Source of the DNA: Thermoplasmata archaeon
Lineage (GTDB): Archaea; Thermoplasmatota; Thermoplasmata; Lutacidiplasmatales; UBA184
Length of the DNA stretch: 13,963 nucleotides
Direction of reading: 5' to 3'
Assembly: GCA_030039995.1 (NCBI GenBank)
Contig: JASHUL010000213.1
Coordinates: 1-13,963 of the forward strand
Part shown: positions 1 to 6,100 of the stretch, piece by piece
Layout of the letters: each line of letters begins with the position of its first letter
How positions within the stretch are numbered: the stretch's first letter is position 1
The notes under the pieces: model-generated
Databases searched by the model: none
Told to the model about the DNA's origin: nothing
Seen by the model: only the letters and a program-made list of their open reading frames with translations
Made by a program: the position numbers and the translations under genes

Positions 1-308
1 GTCGGACGTACGAGGGCCAGTAGGACGAACAAGAACCCTACGTAAATCAGGATAGTTCCGAGTTGGACGAAGGGGTACGTGCACGTGTACGCCGGAGAGG
101 GAGGCGGGCTCGTGGTGGGGATGAGCGATCCGCAGGAGAAGCCGACGACGAAACCGATCACGACGAGCACGCCGGCGACCATTCCGAAGATGACCGCAAC
201 GAAGCGCTCATAGTCGGACCACGCGAGGGGCGGGGCCGGCGGATTCTCTGCTCGAGGCCGAGCCGGGGTCTCGAGGTCGGTCGGTGGCACCGGAGTGCTC
301 ACGCCCAC
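1..308 (-). CDS. Two-helix membrane protein, partial (3' end outside window)
   Basis: I do not recognise this gene. The readable part is 102 codons and runs off the left edge. Residues 1-30 are Pro-rich and soluble. Residues 36-58 form a hydrophobic helix, followed by a short Pro/Ser/Thr loop carrying two cysteines (about C59 and C76) that could form a disulfide. A second helix covers about 81-100. The start is taken as GTG at 308 because a TATA-like TGTAAAT on the same strand (331-337) is centred 26 bases upstream, matching a leaderless transcript. GTG at 302 is the in-frame alternative. It lies downstream of another small membrane protein on the same strand but has its own promoter-like element, so it is probably transcribed alone. 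Function is unknown. The coding call rests on two clean hydrophobic segments and an open high-GC3 frame. Confidence 0.72.
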   Translation of the reverse strand, partial: MGVSTPVPPTDLETPARPRAENPPAPPLAWSDYERFVAVIFGMVAGVLVVIGFVVGFSCGSLIPTTSPPPSPAYTCTYPFVQLGTILIYVGFLFVLLALVRP

Positions 309-330
309 GACCCGGTGAGCCGCTGAACGG

Positions 331-337
331 ATTTACA
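331..337 (-). promoter_or_regulatory. TATA box for the left-edge membrane protein
   Basis: TGTAAAT read on the minus strand is the AT-rich exception in a GC-rich stretch. Its centre is 26 bases from the GTG at 308, the spacing expected when transcription starts at the first base of the start codon. Confidence 0.5.
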
Positions 338-426
338 CCTCGTGGTCAACGCACGTCCGCCCCCGCGTCCGGGTCCGCTTGCATCTCCGAGTGCAGCGAG
401 TACCGGCACCACGAACCGGAAGTCGG

Positions 427-879
427 TCAGTGCGAAGGCTCCGCGGGTCGCTCGGGACCTCGCGGCCACATCACTCGTCCCACGAAATACGTGACGAGCA
501 GGACCACCTCGGCGACGAGCACCACGGTCGCCCCCCACGTCGAGAAGGGCGCGAGAAGTAGGGGAAGGATTCCCATGAATCCGAAGACGCTGACAAAGAA
601 CGCGGTCGTCGCGAACTTGTCGACGAAACTGTAGAGCGAAGCCATTCCGCCGGCCATCTCCAAGAATCCGATGAGGCAGACGCAGCTCACCGAGCCCACG
701 ATCGCGACGTAGGTACTGATCGTCTCGAAGTACTGCGGACCCGATAGGAATCCGATCGGCTTGTCGAAGTCCGCGGGCGAGGTCAGGATCAGGACCAGCG
801 CGGTCAGCGTGAGGCCCGTGAAGAACCCCATGACGGTCAGGGCCTGCTGATGGAGCACGCTGCCGGTCCGTTCCAGCAT
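427..879 (-). CDS. Four-helix integral membrane protein of unknown function
   Basis: A 150-residue protein with four predicted transmembrane segments at about residues 14-33, 56-76, 88-110 and 115-136, and a short charged, Pro-rich C-terminal tail (about 138-150). No enzymatic motif is visible. The first residues are soluble and there is no signal peptide, so it is probably a plain inner-membrane protein. A GTTATCTC element (912-919, minus) lies about 36 bases upstream of the ATG, which would give a roughly 10-base leader. It therefore may be transcribed separately from the ABC permease 69 bases upstream. Its length and helix layout resemble the four-helix protein at 10115-10597, and the two could be distant paralogues, but the sequence similarity I can see is weak. 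Coding status is well supported by the hydrophobic pattern. Function is not assignable. Confidence 0.8.
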   Translation of the reverse strand: MLERTGSVLHQQALTVMGFFTGLTLTALVLILTSPADFDKPIGFLSGPQYFETISTYVAIVGSVSCVCLIGFLEMAGGMASLYSFVDKFATTAFFVSVFGFMGILPLLLAPFSTWGATVVLVAEVVLLVTYFVGRVMWPRGPERPAEPSH

Positions 880-911
880 GGCACCGCCGACCCCGACCTC
901 AGCGGTGGCGA

Positions 912-919
912 GAGATAAC
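912..919 (-). promoter_or_regulatory. Possible TATA box for the four-helix membrane protein
   Basis: GTTATCTC on the minus strand lies in the 69-base gap between the ABC permease and the next gene. Transcription would start near 889, about 10 bases before the ATG at 879. Weak on its own, but the only AT-rich element in the gap. Confidence 0.3.
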
Positions 920-948
920 GGGCGGGGGGCGCGAAGGGCGCGGTCGCC

Positions 949-1716
949 TCACTCGTACGAAAGGTCCGAACGCAGATAGGCGCGGACTGCCAGCGCGAGG
1001 ATGACGACCGTCTCCGCGACCAAGACGAGGACCTGGTACCCGTCGCCGACCGAGAAGGTGCTCGAGTACCCGCCCCGAACCGCGTCCGCGACGTACGTGA
1101 GCGGGTTGATCTGGAAGAGGGCGCGCAGGACGATGGGGAGGCCGCTCGAGAGGGGATAAAAGACGGTGCTCGCGAAGTTCACGACGAAGATCAGGAGGAT
1201 CTGGACGCTGTTGTACGCGGTGTTGGACTTTACGAGCGCCGCGATGAAGAGCATGAGGGCGCCGAAGAACACCGAGCCGAGCACGATCGTGCCAAAGATC
1301 ACGGCGAGCGCGACGGGCGCGGTCGGGACGGTGCCGAGGATCGCGAAGGCGACCCCCAGCATCACCGCCGTGCCGCCGAGCCCCCAGAGCATCGACGTGA
1401 ACATGATCCCGAGCAGGTACTCGAGCCGAGTGAAGGGCCCGGACAGAAGCTGGGCCAGCATCCCCCATCGGCGGTCCGCCCAGAGCATGCTGCCCCCGAC
1501 CGTCCCGGCCATCACGACCTGGAAGGCGAGAATCCCGGGCGTCAGGAAGGCGAGATAGCTCGTTCCCGAGGCGTCGCCCGAGGTGATGGACTGAAATCCC
1601 AGTCCGAAGAAGATCAAGTACATCCCCGGAAGCCCGATCAGGATGATCAGGCTGCCCGGGTCGGTATTGACCGCGATGTTCCGGTAGACCAGCCGGACGA
1701 GGTTAGGGAGTGGCAC
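949..1716 (-). CDS. ABC-2 type transporter permease
   Basis: The 255-residue membrane subunit of an ABC exporter, to be paired with the adjacent ATPase. It has six predicted transmembrane segments at about residues 22-41, 56-78, 101-125, 132-162, 170-190 and 228-247. The region around residues 184-214, with FYPLSSGLP followed by INPLTYVADAVR, matches the conserved C-terminal signature of ABC-2 permeases such as those for drugs, nodulation factors or polysaccharides. The length is normal for the family. The start is GTG at 1716. It overlaps the ATPase stop by 14 bases, and a GGAGG Shine-Dalgarno site (1723-1727) sits six bases upstream, so it is translated as the second cistron of one message. 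The substrate cannot be told from sequence; export of a drug, lipid or glycan is the family norm. Confidence 0.93.
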   Translation of the reverse strand: MPLPNLVRLVYRNIAVNTDPGSLIILIGLPGMYLIFFGLGFQSITSGDASGTSYLAFLTPGILAFQVVMAGTVGGSMLWADRRWGMLAQLLSGPFTRLEYLLGIMFTSMLWGLGGTAVMLGVAFAILGTVPTAPVALAVIFGTIVLGSVFFGALMLFIAALVKSNTAYNSVQILLIFVVNFASTVFYPLSSGLPIVLRALFQINPLTYVADAVRGGYSSTFSVGDGYQVLVLVAETVVILALAVRAYLRSDLSYE

Positions 1717-2701
1717 TGCCGGCCTCCCGGTGTTGGACGGACCGGAGGAAGACGTCCTCGAGGGTGTTCGTCCGCACGTTCAACCATACGATCTGGACCT
1801 CCAGGGTTCGAGACAGGTCCACGATCGCGGCGAGCGTCTGCTTGGGGTCGTCCGTGAGGATGACGGCGGCCGTGGCGTTGGTCTTGAGAGTCGCCCCACT
1901 TCCGAGCGCGTCCCGCAACCGGGCGAAGTAGGTGGTTGGATCCCCTCCGGCCACGGTGAGGTCGATCGTCTTCTTTCCGCCGTAGAGACGCTTGAGGTTC
2001 TCGACCTCGTCCAGCATGAGGATGCGACCCTCGTCGATCACCGCGACCCGGTCGCAGAGATAGTCGGCCTCCTCCAGGTTGTGCGTCGTGAAGACCACCG
2101 TGAGCCCCCGTTGGACCTCGGCACGGATCGAGTCGAGCAGGGTGCGGCGCATGATGACGTCGAGCCCGACGGTCGGTTCGTCCAGGAACAGGATTTCCAT
2201 GTCGTGCATGAACTCGCGAGCGACCTGCACCCTCCGCTTCTGACCTCCCGAGAGGTCGAACGCCCGCCGCTTCCGGACCTCCGTCAATTCGAAACGAGCG
2301 AGGAGCGCCTCTCGCCGGCGAACCCGGTCGGCCTTCGGGATCCCCCAGAGCACCCCGTAGACGTCGAGATTCCCCTGCACGGTCGTGAAGTCGAACGACT
2401 CGCCTTGTTGCACGACCCCGATCCTCTGCCGGATCTTCTGGCCGTCCCGGGCCGGATCCATCCCGAGCACGCGGAGCGTTCCCGACGTCGGTTGGATCAA
2501 TGTGGTCATGGCCTTGATCAACGTCGACTTGCCCGCGCCGTTGCGGCCGAGCAGTCCGAACACCTCGCCCTTGCGCACGGTGAAGCTGACCCCGTCGAGG
2601 GCGAAGTGATGCCCGTCGTACGTGTGTCGGAGGTTCTCCGCGGAGATCGCAGGGCTCGCCGAGTCGAGTGTCACGTCGGCGCGGACGGACGCTCGGTCCA
2701 T
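1703..2701 (-). CDS. ABC transporter ATP-binding protein (ABC-2/DrrA-like)
   Basis: A 332-residue cytoplasmic ATPase that would power the overlapping ABC-2 permease. All nucleotide-binding motifs are intact: Walker A GRNGAGKST at residues 52-60, Q-loop glutamine at 98-99, signature LSGGQ at 150-154, Walker B ILFLDEP at 170-176 and the switch histidine at 207 (TTHNLEEAD). The roughly 90-residue C-terminal extension (about 240-332) is typical of the DrrA/CcmA-like exporter ATPases, where it is an accessory domain. ATG at 2701 is the first start in frame, since an in-frame stop lies about 30 bases upstream. No Shine-Dalgarno site is visible. The nearest good TATA-like element on this strand is the palindrome at 2840-2855, which would give a leader of about 120 bases. 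Substrate unknown. Confidence 0.95.
   Translation of the reverse strand: MDRASVRADVTLDSASPAISAENLRHTYDGHHFALDGVSFTVRKGEVFGLLGRNGAGKSTLIKAMTTLIQPTSGTLRVLGMDPARDGQKIRQRIGVVQQGESFDFTTVQGNLDVYGVLWGIPKADRVRRREALLARFELTEVRKRRAFDLSGGQKRRVQVAREFMHDMEILFLDEPTVGLDVIMRRTLLDSIRAEVQRGLTVVFTTHNLEEADYLCDRVAVIDEGRILMLDEVENLKRLYGGKKTIDLTVAGGDPTTYFARLRDALGSGATLKTNATAAVILTDDPKQTLAAIVDLSRTLEVQIVWLNVRTNTLEDVFLRSVQHREAGSATP
1723..1727 (-). promoter_or_regulatory. Shine-Dalgarno site for the ABC permease
   Basis: GGAGG on the minus strand, six bases before the permease GTG at 1716 and inside the end of the ATPase gene. It supports the GTG start and shows that this organism uses a Shine-Dalgarno site for an internal operon gene while first genes appear leaderless. 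Confidence 0.6.
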
Positions 2702-2762
2702 AAGGCGTGCGCACGCGGAGTGACCACGTCACGTTCGGGGCGACGTGGGACGCGCCCGCTCG

Positions 2763-2804
2763 GCGATTGTCGGCCCGGCGCGGGCCGGAGTTCCGCGATT
2801 GTCG
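2763..2804. repeat. Paired direct repeat GCGATTGTCG flanking an inverted repeat
   Basis: The ten-base word GCGATTGTCG occurs at 2763-2772 and 2795-2804, 32 bases apart (about three helical turns). Between them is a GC-rich inverted repeat (CGGCCC/GGGCCG). The set lies between the ABC ATPase start and the palindromic TATA element, so it could be an operator. This is inference; no regulator gene is adjacent. Confidence 0.4.
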
Positions 2805-2839
2805 AATCGAATACCGCGCGCGCGTCCCCGCTTTGGACC

Positions 2840-2855
2840 GGGCTATATCTAGCCC
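2840..2855. promoter_or_regulatory. Palindromic, possibly bidirectional TATA element
   Basis: GGGCTATATCTAGCCC has six-base perfect arms around TATC. On the plus strand, TATATC (2844-2849) is centred 27 bases before ATG 2874, ideal for a leaderless transcript. On the minus strand the same element would start transcription near 2821, about 120 bases before the ABC ATPase start. Confidence 0.55.
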
Positions 2856-2873
2856 CGAGCGGCCGGCCGGAGC

Positions 2874-3044
2874 ATGGACGCCGAGAAGCGCGCTGAACCT
2901 CGGAAGAACATTCCGGCCGATTGGCCCGTGGCCCGGGCCTTCGCGAGCGCCCGACCGATCCATCGGCCGCCGGCGACCTTCCCCGAGGTACGCTGGAGAG
3001 CTCGGCAGCTCGCCGCGCGGATCTCTCGACTCCTTGCACCGTAG
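2874..3044 (+). CDS. Small basic protein, 56 residues (unrecognised)
   Basis: A 56-codon frame opening with ATGGACGCCGAG and ending in TAG. The protein is Arg-, Ala- and Pro-rich: about 11 Arg and 9 Pro, with a charged N-terminus (residues 1-12) and a basic, amphipathic-looking C-terminal stretch (about 38-56). About three quarters of third codon positions are G or C, a little less than in the long genes nearby. The strongest support is positional: a TATATC box is centred 27 bases upstream of the ATG, matching several other genes in this window. No family is recognised, and no membrane segment, cysteine or metal motif is present. It lies between the ABC operon and the metallopeptidase gene, convergent with the latter. 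The element could alternatively drive a non-coding RNA. Confidence 0.42.
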   Translation: MDAEKRAEPRKNIPADWPVARAFASARPIHRPPATFPEVRWRARQLAARISRLLAP

Positions 3045-3164
3045 CGAACCGCCCCGTTCGAAGCGCCGGAGAGGCGGTGGCGGGTACCCGAGACGGGTTC
3101 GCAGCACGAGACGGCCCGGGTCCGCGTGTCGAAGAGCGGCTCCGTCCCGTCCCGTAGCAGCCGT

Positions 3165-3812
3165 TCACTTCCGGCCGCGGACGCTGACCCCGACGTTGCG
3201 AAGCAGGTCGTGGAACTGTCGGCGGGTGATCCACGGGACGCGCAGGTACTTGCGCAAGTACGCGTCGGGCACCCCGAGACGACGGGCTTCCGCGACCGAG
3301 AACGCGTAGGCTTCGACTTCGGTCGGCCGGTCCGCGTACGACCGAATGCGAGAGGACCAGAGCTCCCGGCCCTGGTGCCGTTGGAGGATGTGGAGGAATT
3401 CGTGGATCAGGTCGAGATATACGTCCAACGCCGGCCCGTTCTCGAGATAGCTGCGGGAGACCACGATGGCGTCCTTGTCCGTTTCGACCATACGGAAGCC
3501 GGCGCGCCGGACCTCGGGCGGAGTACGACGTGGGGCGACGTACATCCACCCGGGTCCCTCGTTCAGGTGCACGCGCGTCCCTCGCGCGATGCGGAGGGTC
3601 TCGCGGTCATCTCCAGGGTACTTTCGGAACGGGGGAGTTCGCTCGATTCCCCGGAACAGCTCCAGCAGTCGATAGATCCCCGCCGGCTTCGTTCGTTCGG
3701 GTCGGAACTCCCGGGGGGGCCGATATCTCTCGCGGGAGCGGGCCGGACCCGTTTCGGGCAGAGAGATTTGCCGCCGTCGACGAGGGGCCATTCGGACCGG
3801 CGAGTCTGCCAC
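3165..3812 (-). CDS. Putative zinc metallopeptidase with HEFLH motif
   Basis: A 215-residue protein with a gluzincin-like core. HEFLH at residues 137-141 gives the two histidine zinc ligands and the catalytic glutamate. RPTEVEAYAF at about 162-171 supplies a glutamate as likely third ligand, as in the ImmA/IrrE-type peptidase fold. Residues 1-45 are very rich in Arg and Pro and look disordered. The C-terminal 40 residues are basic. No signal peptide or transmembrane segment is seen, so it is probably cytoplasmic. GTG at 3812 is used; ATG at 3791 (residue 8) is the alternative, and only a weak AT-rich element lies upstream. It diverges from the RIO-family kinase. Function is inferred from the motif only; ImmA-like peptidases usually cleave regulators, but no HTH repressor or toxin gene is adjacent. 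Confidence 0.8.
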   Translation of the reverse strand: MADSPVRMAPRRRRQISLPETGPARSRERYRPPREFRPERTKPAGIYRLLELFRGIERTPPFRKYPGDDRETLRIARGTRVHLNEGPGWMYVAPRRTPPEVRRAGFRMVETDKDAIVVSRSYLENGPALDVYLDLIHEFLHILQRHQGRELWSSRIRSYADRPTEVEAYAFSVAEARRLGVPDAYLRKYLRVPWITRRQFHDLLRNVGVSVRGRK

Positions 3813-3922
3813 TCCCTCGATGCGCCGGTCACGCGGAGGAGTACATCAGGTGCGCGCTCGCGGAAGGGACGGCGGGTCGCGAGGGGAGAACGGCGCGTCG
3901 GGAGCTCGAGGGCGAGCGCGCG

Positions 3923-3930
3923 TTTACATA
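3923..3930 (+). promoter_or_regulatory. Candidate TATA box upstream of the RIO kinase
   Basis: TTTACATA in the 284-base divergent gap would start transcription near 3953, leaving a leader of about 145 bases before ATG 4097. That leader holds a 13-residue ORF (ATG 3981 to TGA 4022) preceded by GGAGG at 3965-3969. Whether the leader or the mini-ORF is real is open. Confidence 0.35.
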
Positions 3931-4096
3931 CCGCCCCACCCATCCTCCCCTCGGCCGCCGGCCGGGAGGTTCACGGGAAGATGGCATACGATGCGCTTGC
4001 CAGCTCGCCGTGGGCCGACTGACCGAGGTCGTTCCGGGCGTCTGGCGACTGCGTCCCCACCTTTCGAGCCGACCGGCACGGCCCCGGAAACCGAAC

Positions 4097-4834
4097 ATGC
4101 CCAACGATGGGTATCTCGACGAGAGTGTGCATTGGAAGATACGGAGCGGGCTGGTCGCCTTCGCCGAGCCGACGCACCGTGAGGTAGCGGACGTCATCCT
4201 CGATTGCGGTCTCGCGACCGAAGTCGGACAAAGGCTCGGGTCCGGGAAGGAGGCCGACGTCTATCTCTGTCGGGACGGGCAGAGGTGGGTGGTGGTCAAA
4301 GTCTACCGACAGTACCGGACCTCGCACAAGGGCGACCGCCGCATCAAGTTGGAATCGATGGGACAACGAGCGCTCCGGGAGTTCGACCTCCTGAGCTACG
4401 CGTGGCAGGGAGGCGCCCGCGTCCCCGAGCCGGGCGATCGGAACGAGAACATGTTCTCGATGCAGTATCTCGGCACTCCGACCACGGTCGCCCCGATGCT
4501 CCAGGATGCGGTGCTGGAGCATCCCGAGTCGTTTCTCCGCGAGACCGTCACCGGGATCGAGGGGCTGGCGGAAGCGGGGGTCGTCCATTCCGACCTGAGC
4601 CCGTTCAACATCCTCGTCCACGAAGGACGACCCTGGTTCATCGACCTCGCGGCCGGGATCCGAATCGACCGGCTCGGGAGCCCGCCGTGGGTCCGCCTCC
4701 AGGAGGCGCTTCGATCCTTGGAGCACGGGGGCGCGGTACTGCACCGGTACTTTCGGAAGTACGGGCTCTCGCTCGACACGGAGGACCTCATCGCGCGGGT
4801 CCGTGCGAAGATCGACCTGTTTCGCCTAGAGTGA
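4097..4834 (+). CDS. RIO-family serine protein kinase (RIO1-like, divergent)
   Basis: A 245-residue atypical kinase of the RIO family, which in archaea and eukaryotes acts in small-subunit ribosome maturation. Visible parts: nucleotide-binding loop GSGKEADVY (48-56), corresponding to the RIO1 STGKEA loop; catalytic lysine K68 in VVVKVY; P-x-P segment at about 110-112; hinge region SMQYLG (121-126); catalytic loop HSDLSPFNIL (164-173) with D166 and N171; metal-binding D183 in FIDLAAG. RIO1 normally has IDxSQ at the last motif, so this copy departs from the canonical form, and the flexible loop after K68 also looks altered. It may be a second, specialised RIO kinase. ATG 4097 fits the family length; in-frame GTG 4010 would add 29 basic residues. 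The gene diverges from the metallopeptidase. Confidence 0.9.
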   Translation: MPNDGYLDESVHWKIRSGLVAFAEPTHREVADVILDCGLATEVGQRLGSGKEADVYLCRDGQRWVVVKVYRQYRTSHKGDRRIKLESMGQRALREFDLLSYAWQGGARVPEPGDRNENMFSMQYLGTPTTVAPMLQDAVLEHPESFLRETVTGIEGLAEAGVVHSDLSPFNILVHEGRPWFIDLAAGIRIDRLGSPPWVRLQEALRSLEHGGAVLHRYFRKYGLSLDTEDLIARVRAKIDLFRLE

Positions 4835-4907
4835 GCCGATCCGCCGCCCCCTCCCCGAGGCGTCGCCGGTACGCGAGCTCGTGAACCGGGGTCTCCGCCT
4901 TCGAGAC

Positions 4908-4926
4908 GACGGACGGCCGCTCCGTC
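4908..4926. terminator. Stem-loop after the RIO kinase gene
   Basis: GACGGA (4908-4913) and TCCGTC (4921-4926) form a six-base stem with a seven-base loop, 74 bases past the RIO kinase stop. No T-tract follows. It could be a 3'-end structure or a chance hairpin in GC-rich DNA. Confidence 0.25.
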
Positions 4927-4935
4927 CTCGACGAC

Positions 4936-4942
4936 ACTTTAC
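4936..4942 (+). promoter_or_regulatory. TATA box that questions the glycosidase-like start
   Basis: ACTTTAC is centred about 17 bases before ATG 4957 but 26-27 bases before the in-frame GTG at 4966 (codon 4). By the spacing seen elsewhere in the window, a leaderless transcript would start at 4966. Confidence 0.4.
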
Positions 4943-4956
4943 CCATCGGGGGTTCA

Positions 4957-6003
4957 ATGGCGGTCGTGCGACTCAAGGGCGTCTGTTACGACGTGGGACG
5001 GGAGATGCTGGGCCGGAATTGGCGGCCCGAGTACGACCCGGTCGCGGTGGGTCGAGATATCCGGATCATCCGGGACGAACTCCACTGCAATGCGATCCGG
5101 CTCCAGGGCCGCAGCCCCGAGCGTTTGCACGACGCAGCGAAGCTCGCCCTCGAGCTCGGGCTGGAGGTCTGGTTCTCGCCCGAGCTCTGGGACCACTCGC
5201 GCGATGAGACGGTCGATTACCTCGCGGGGGCCTCCGAGGTGGCCCAAGGTCTTCTGGACGCGTTCCCCGGCAAGGTCGTACTGAGCGTGGGCAGCGAGCT
5301 GACCCTGTTCGCCCAGGGATTCGTCCCGGGGGAGAACGTTCTCGAGCGGCTCGCCCACCCGAAACTGCGGGAGGTGATATTCGACCCGTCCACCCGGTCG
5401 GCCTTCCGGGCGTTCATCGACCGCCTCGCCCACACCGCGCGGGGGCGATTTCGAGGAAAGATCACCTACGCCGCCGTGGTTTTCGAACAACCGGACTGGG
5501 AGCCGTTCGACTACGTCGGGATGGACCTCTACCGGGGCGACCCGATGTTCGATCGATATGCGCAGTTGCTCCAACGGTACTCAACGCTCGGCAAGCCGCT
5601 CGTGAACACCGAATTCGGCTGCTGCACGTTCCGCGGCGCGGACCGGTGGGGGGGACGGGGCTGGGAGGTCGTCGATTGGAACCACTGGCCTCCGCGGCTT
5701 CGGGGAAACTACGTCTACGATCCGTCGGCGCAGGCGAACGAACTGACCGCCCTCCTCGCGCTCAACGACGGGGCGGGCGTCCACGGGACCTTCGTGTACA
5801 CCTTCATTGAGCCCGGCTCGGGCCCTCCGGCGGGAACCGACGCCGCGTCGCTCCCGAAGCTCGACTTCGACCCGGACCTGCCTCGCTACGCCCTCGTCAA
5901 GACGTTCTACCCCGAACAACGACTCGGGACGACGTTCCCCGGCGTCGCGTGGGAACCGAAAGAGTCGTTCCGCGCCGTGGCCGATTACTACGGTCGGCAT
6001 TGA
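4957..6003 (+). CDS. Clan GH-A-like (TIM-barrel) glycoside hydrolase, family uncertain
   Basis: A 348-residue soluble protein whose layout follows a (beta/alpha)8 glycosidase of clan GH-A. The N-terminal strand carries LKGVCYDVG, followed by NAIRLQG (45-51) and LGLEVWFSPELWD (67-79), the usual strand 1-3 pattern of GH5/GH2-type barrels. SVGSELT (110-116) places E114 at the end of strand 4 as acid/base, and VNTEFGCC (216-223) places E219 on strand 7 as nucleophile. The aromatic tail YTFIEPG (281-287) fits strand 8. No signal peptide is seen, so it is probably cytoplasmic, acting on an internal or imported glycan. ATG 4957 is annotated, although GTG 4966 fits the TATA spacing better. The gene stands alone between the RIO kinase and a VOC gene. 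Substrate is unknown, and loss of glycosidase activity is possible. Confidence 0.78.
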   Translation: MAVVRLKGVCYDVGREMLGRNWRPEYDPVAVGRDIRIIRDELHCNAIRLQGRSPERLHDAAKLALELGLEVWFSPELWDHSRDETVDYLAGASEVAQGLLDAFPGKVVLSVGSELTLFAQGFVPGENVLERLAHPKLREVIFDPSTRSAFRAFIDRLAHTARGRFRGKITYAAVVFEQPDWEPFDYVGMDLYRGDPMFDRYAQLLQRYSTLGKPLVNTEFGCCTFRGADRWGGRGWEVVDWNHWPPRLRGNYVYDPSAQANELTALLALNDGAGVHGTFVYTFIEPGSGPPAGTDAASLPKLDFDPDLPRYALVKTFYPEQRLGTTFPGVAWEPKESFRAVADYYGRH

Positions 6004-6047
6004 GTCGGGGCAGCCGCGACCCCACCGGGTGGGCGGTGCCGGAGGGT

Positions 6048-6062
6048 GACCCCTCTGGGGTC
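6048..6062. terminator. Stem-loop between the glycosidase-like and VOC genes
   Basis: GACCCC (6048-6053), loop TCT, GGGGTC (6057-6062): a perfect six-base stem 45 bases past the stop at 6003 and 10 bases before the next TATA box. It could end the upstream transcript or act as an operator for the next gene. Confidence 0.3.
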
Positions 6063-6072
6063 GTTGCGCGAC

Positions 6073-6079
6073 TAAATAT
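6073..6079 (+). promoter_or_regulatory. TATA box of the first VOC gene
   Basis: TAAATAT is centred 25 bases upstream of ATG 6101 in an otherwise GC-rich gap. It is one of the clearest leaderless-type promoters in the window. Confidence 0.6.
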
Positions 6080-6100
6080 CGGGACCCGTTCCGCCAGTGA

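Noticed and set aside
1730..2896. 388-codon plus-strand frame antisense to the ABC ATPase
   Set aside because: No motif, and opposite a certain gene. Explained by high GC content suppressing stop codons.
3081..3090. Perfect palindrome CGGGTACCCG
   Set aside because: No loop, no nearby promoter, and a ten-base GC-rich palindrome is expected by chance at this composition.
1647..3107. Long minus-strand frame overlapping the ABC ATPase
   Set aside because: Arg/Pro/Gly-rich shadow. The overlapping ATPase has every ABC motif intact.
3126..4022. 298-codon plus-strand frame antisense to the metallopeptidase
   Set aside because: The minus strand carries HEFLH and a downstream Glu ligand; this frame shows no motif.
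3530..4096. Long N-terminal extension of the RIO kinase frame
   Set aside because: The 189 extra codons overlap the divergent metallopeptidase gene, are low in hydrophobic content and exceed the family length.
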